This document shows, one piece after another, positions 61,088 through 64,000 of a DNA stretch of 64,000 bases. Both the position numbers and the translations under genes were made by a program. Position 1 is the stretch's first letter. Each line of letters begins with the position of its first letter. The notes beneath the pieces are model-generated. The model made no database searches, had not been told where the DNA came from, and was given only the letters and a program-made list of their open reading frames with translations. Source of the DNA: Lewinellaceae bacterium (GTDB lineage: Bacteria > Bacteroidota > Bacteroidia > Chitinophagales > Saprospiraceae); assembly GCA_020636375.1 (NCBI GenBank), contig JACJXZ010000004.1:620001-684000 (forward strand), written 5' to 3'.

Positions 61088-61168
61088 CCTGTCGGTTTTA
61101 AAAAGCATGCTTGCTCCATTGCAACAACATTAATGGATCAACCAGGAATTCTATTGCCCGGGCAGCCC

Positions 61169-63175
61169 TTATTTTTTCCTTTTTCCGGAAGAGGACAGCA
61201 GTCCTCTCATCCTGAATTCCAGCAGGATGGTGCGGATGGCGGTTTTGGTGAGGTAGGCGGCGGCTTTGTCAGCCAGCACCCCGTTCCAGAGTTTTTTTCC
61301 GATGTCGGTAAGCACCTGGCTGACGAATGCCTGGAAGGCGGATTGTTTGAAGTGTTTTTCCATCAGGGAGTCCACTTCGGCTGCGATGCGGTGGCGTTCT
61401 TCGGTGGCTTCGGGTTTGGCTGCTGGTTTGGATTCTCCGTTGTCCGGTTCGTGAGCGGCCAGGTTGAGCAAGACGGTTTTCAGCCGGTGGTGGATCATGT
61501 CTTTGAGGGCGAAGATTTCTTCGGCGCCGACCGTAGGTTTTTCCGGGGAAGACAAGGTATATGCCTCGAACTCGGACGCCTCCTCCTGGTTTTTGTAGCC
61601 ATCCGGGTAGTAGGTCATATCCGGGACGATGGGGTAGCCGTTGACGTCCGGGCTGTAGAAGCGTTTGTGGCGTTCGTCTTCGGCATCCCAGCCTTCAAAG
61701 ACGGCCATTTCCTGGGCCCGTTCGAGGGGGATGCAGAAGTAATTGCGCAGGAAGCTCTGGCAGTTTTTGCGGCCCAGCTGGAAGTCGTGTTCGCGGAACT
61801 CCCGGCTGAAGAAGCCCCCGAAGCCGTCGAGGGAGCCGCAGGCGATGGGGTAGGGGTCCTTTTCCGGTTCGCCTTTTTCGTTGATGAACCGTCGGGAGGG
61901 GAAGATCATGCGCAGGGTGTGGCTGTCGGTCAGGCCCTCAACCAGGTCGCTCTCCTTGATCATGGCCTGGCCGCGGATGGCGCCGATGACCCTGGGGGCC
62001 AGGTCGAGCAGGGTCGGTTTTTTGGCGATGTCCGCTTCCGCTTCCTTTTCGAAATTGGGGAAGGGGTCGATCATGAGGATGGCGTAGTTCTTTTCTTCCT
62101 GGCCCTTGTATTTGGACTCCAGGGCTTTGATGACTTCCCCGAAGGGTTCGTTATTGACCGTGCCGCCGTCGACGGCGTAAAAGTTGAAAGGTTTGTCTTC
62201 CAGTTCGATGCGGAGCAGCTTGCCGGACAGGTTCTGGTCGAGGTGGCCCTGGGCGTCCCGCCGGGCGAACATGCGTTTGACCATGCCTTCCAGGTATCCC
62301 TTGGAGATGTTGCGGATGTGGCGGGGGGCCAGCCCCAGCGGGAAGGCGCCGGTGGCGATGGCGGCGTCGATCAGCGCCAGGCGGTGGAGGGATTCGTTGG
62401 GGTCGAAGGGGAGCGGCCCTTCGGGGTCCGCCGGGGCGTCGTCGTGCTGGATCCGGAAATGGGCGACGCCCTTGTGCAGGCTCATCTTGTGGGCTGGCTT
62501 GGGCGGTTCGCCCAGCGCCTTTTTCTGTTCTTCGTAGAAGTTGACCGCCAGCGGGATGCCCCGCAGGCTGGTGATGGTGAGGATGACTTCCAGGTTGGCC
62601 GATATGTAATCGGGCAGAACCGGCTGCACCCGCCGGAGGTTCATTGCCCGTTCTGCTATTTTTTCGATCGCACCGGAATTGAGGATTGAGGTCACGCCCT
62701 GGCCCCCGGCTATGTCTTCGGTATTCAGCATTTGATGAAGGGTGGGGATGCCATTTTCCAGGTCGTCGTTGAGGTTGACCCAGGAATCATAAAGTTTGTT
62801 GCCTTCTTTATTGGGATTTTCTACTTCGTTGATGGGGCGGATGCCTTCGAAGAGGGAAAGTGCGGTGATGGCGGCGGTCATGCCTCCGGCCGAAGATCCG
62901 CCGATCACGTCGATGATGACGTCGTGCATCGGCACCGAATAATCGTATTGCTTTTTTAATTCCCTGGCCTTTTCCGGGTCGGTCTCCAGTTTGATCTTCT
63001 TTTCAATGGTTTTGTTCTTTTCCTTTTCCTTTTCCCAGCGGGAAAGGGATTCGAGCAGGTAGTCGATAACGCCGGCCGTGTAGGCGCCGGCCGAGACGGC
63101 GCCGGCCATGGCTATGCCGATCCGGAATACTTTGGGGCTGTCCTTCTCCTGGGTTGCTTCTTGTTTGTCCGCCAT
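61169..63175 (-). CDS. Patatin-like phospholipase
   Basis: 668 aa. The patatin domain has the oxyanion region RIGIAMAGAVSAGAYTAGVI, nucleophile Ser in IDVIGGSSAGGMTAAITALS and catalytic Asp in FYAVDGGTVNNEPFGEVI. The serine motif is GSSAG, as usual for patatins. An insert with charged helices (SRWEKEKEKNKTIEKKIKLE) lies between the first two motifs. A C-terminal ~230 aa extension of unknown role follows. It acts as a lipid acyl hydrolase; no signal peptide, so cytoplasmic or membrane-associated. The start MADKQEATQEKDS is well supported. Confidence 0.87.
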   Translation of the reverse strand: MADKQEATQEKDSPKVFRIGIAMAGAVSAGAYTAGVIDYLLESLSRWEKEKEKNKTIEKKIKLETDPEKARELKKQYDYSVPMHDVIIDVIGGSSAGGMTAAITALSLFEGIRPINEVENPNKEGNKLYDSWVNLNDDLENGIPTLHQMLNTEDIAGGQGVTSILNSGAIEKIAERAMNLRRVQPVLPDYISANLEVILTITSLRGIPLAVNFYEEQKKALGEPPKPAHKMSLHKGVAHFRIQHDDAPADPEGPLPFDPNESLHRLALIDAAIATGAFPLGLAPRHIRNISKGYLEGMVKRMFARRDAQGHLDQNLSGKLLRIELEDKPFNFYAVDGGTVNNEPFGEVIKALESKYKGQEEKNYAILMIDPFPNFEKEAEADIAKKPTLLDLAPRVIGAIRGQAMIKESDLVEGLTDSHTLRMIFPSRRFINEKGEPEKDPYPIACGSLDGFGGFFSREFREHDFQLGRKNCQSFLRNYFCIPLERAQEMAVFEGWDAEDERHKRFYSPDVNGYPIVPDMTYYPDGYKNQEEASEFEAYTLSSPEKPTVGAEEIFALKDMIHHRLKTVLLNLAAHEPDNGESKPAAKPEATEERHRIAAEVDSLMEKHFKQSAFQAFVSQVLTDIGKKLWNGVLADKAAAYLTKTAIRTILLEFRMRGLLSSSGKRKK

Positions 63176-63358
63176 GGGCTTAGTGCTCTTTTTGGTTAAC
63201 TATCACTGGTAAAACTAGTCATTTTTTTTTTCAGGATAAAAGCCCTGAATTTTTTTGTGAAAACAGTGGTGACTTTGACGGGGCGAGCCTGTCATAGCTT
63301 CATCACCGGCTCAGGTTGGTGGATTGATAAAAAAGTTGATCAAAAAAAAAATCCGGAT

Positions 63359-63487
63359 ATGGCTACACAACCGCAGAAAATGGACCGCGTTGCTTTTTGG
63401 TTCCTCATGGCTATGCTCATCATCGGGCTGCTGATCATTACCGGCCTGGCTATTACGCCGGTGATCATGCACCTGACGGGGCATTAG
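63359..63487 (+). CDS. 42-aa single-span membrane protein
   Basis: From ATG 63359: MATQPQKMDRVAFWFLMAML then IIGLLIITGLAITPVIMHLT GH. There is one membrane helix (residues ~12-36). A longer in-frame start at 63257 would add a basic stretch and seems less likely. Unrecognised micro-protein, divergent from the patatin gene, followed by a good terminator at 63561, which supports real transcription. Confidence 0.6.
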   Translation: MATQPQKMDRVAFWFLMAMLIIGLLIITGLAITPVIMHLTGH

Positions 63488-63560
63488 GAATAGGAGAGAG
63501 GGGGTACCTTTCGGCTTCGCTCAAGGTAAAAAATTGCAAGCTACTTGAATTTATATTGGC

Positions 63561-63597
63561 AAGCCGCTATTCTTCATTGGATAGCGGCTTCTTTATT
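63561..63597. terminator. Hairpin terminator between convergent genes
   Basis: AAGCCGCTAT-TCTTCATTGG-ATAGCGGCTT is a perfect 10-bp stem with a T-rich tail (CTTTATT) on the + strand, after the micro-protein gene and before the convergent MscS-like gene. Confidence 0.7.
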
Positions 63598-63644
63598 GCC
63601 ATGCCACACCCGGGATGCGGAAGTTGGTAAGGCCCGGGAAGATT

Positions 63645-64000
63645 TCACCCTTCCCCTTTCGGCTGCCCCAGGTTCTGTTTCACGTAATTGACGATCCGCC
63701 GGGCGGTCTTGCGCCGGATTTCCCGCTCCAGCTCCCGGTTGATTTCCCGCAGGAAGTCGTACTGGAATTTGAGGGAGAGGCTGTCTTTGCGGATTTCCAC
63801 GATCCGGAGGTTGTAGCTTCCTCTTTCGATGTGGATCTCGTAGTCGGAAATGGCGTGGATGAGGTCGGCTTCCAGTTCCTCCACTGTTTTGATGTTCTGG
63901 ATCAGCACCTCGAACTCAATGTTCACTTTTTTGATCTCCCGTTTGGTGTAGTTGACGATCTCGCTGGAGAAGAACTTGGCGTTGGGGATGAAGATGACGT
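63645..64000 (-). CDS. MscS-family mechanosensitive channel, C-terminal part (5' end outside window)
   Basis: The minus-strand frame is open from the window edge: VIFIPNAKFFSSEIVNYTKR then EIKKVNIEFEVLIQNIKTVE. IPNAKFFSSEIVNYT matches the MscS beta-domain consensus (IPN..L....I.N), and the following helical/strand tail (SYNLRIVEIRKDSLSLKFQY) fits the C-terminal cage. A basic tail REIRRKTARRIVNYVKQN ends the protein. Membrane segments lie beyond position 64000. It would act as a tension-gated safety valve. Confidence 0.72.
   Translation of the reverse strand, partial: VIFIPNAKFFSSEIVNYTKREIKKVNIEFEVLIQNIKTVEELEADLIHAISDYEIHIERGSYNLRIVEIRKDSLSLKFQYDFLREINRELEREIRRKTARRIVNYVKQNLGQPKGEG

Noticed and set aside
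60359..62689. 776-aa + strand frame opposite the beta-barrel and patatin genes
   Set aside because: It is the complement of two well-supported genes and crosses their boundary.
1..64000. tRNA or rRNA genes
   Set aside because: No cloverleaf-like segment with conserved T-loop sequence or rRNA-like stretch was recognised by eye; a covariance search was not possible.

Overview
The window looks like a chromosome segment of a Bacteroidota bacterium, most likely of the Saprospirales type. The signs are: secreted proteins ending in type IX (Por) secretion sorting domains; a one-piece hybrid two-component regulator (propeller, kinase, receiver and AraC domains in one chain); promoters with the Bacteroidota -7 element TAnnTTTG; a xylose isomerase/xylulokinase pair; and RHS-core proteins of the KYLYNGKE..DYGARWYD type. 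Core genes are visibly G+C-rich, while several RHS tips and their neighbours are clearly A+T-rich. No tRNA, rRNA or CRISPR was seen.

Layout. 1-7.9 kb: a DnaQ-type exonuclease/GIY-YIG protein (3' end outside the window), a DUF1343 muramidase-like lipoprotein, and sbcD-sbcC. The first and third of these carry apparent one-base frameshifts. 7.9-21 kb: an accessory island made of at least six partial RHS cores, all on the + strand and none with an N-terminus. Each ends in a different tip, and several tips are followed directly by a candidate immunity gene: GIY-YIG-like nuclease plus a 139-aa protein; two related HE-motif tips plus lipoproteins; an L,D-transpeptidase (Tlde1-like) tip plus a three-helix membrane protein. 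Two toxin-antitoxin modules, a decapitated XRE repressor and at least four palindromic MITE-like elements are embedded here. 21-32 kb: a secreted propeller protein, a coiled-coil pair, a Kef-type antiporter, xylBA, an AcuI/YhdH oxidoreductase and a double-PDZ secreted protein. 32-38 kb: an Asp-box sialidase-like lipoprotein, decayed secreted-protein genes and an alpha/beta hydrolase. 38-46 kb: DUF4956 plus CotH-like protein, a sugar dehydrogenase/PKD protein and a glycosyltransferase. 46-64 kb: miaA with an extra C-terminal domain, an amidase, a PLP decarboxylase, ppc, the 1425-aa hybrid sensor, a small secreted protein, an aldo/keto reductase, a beta-barrel protein, a patatin phospholipase, a micro-membrane protein and the end of an MscS channel.

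How it fits together. The island reads as an orphan tip/immunity archive of a polymorphic toxin whose expressed full-length gene is elsewhere. The tips differ, the core flanks are nearly identical (suitable for recombination), and immunity start codons overlap tip stop codons in two cases. Palindromic elements have invaded it: one of 322 bp has an 8-bp target duplication, and its removal exactly restores a tip reading frame. A second group has GAG/GAA ends and three-base TNA target duplications.

Intergenic spacers elsewhere contain other long inverted repeats and short-period repeats whose second half is the reverse complement of the first. The cluster of one-base homopolymer shifts in the first 11 kb may be sequencing error or decay; this cannot be decided from the sequence alone.
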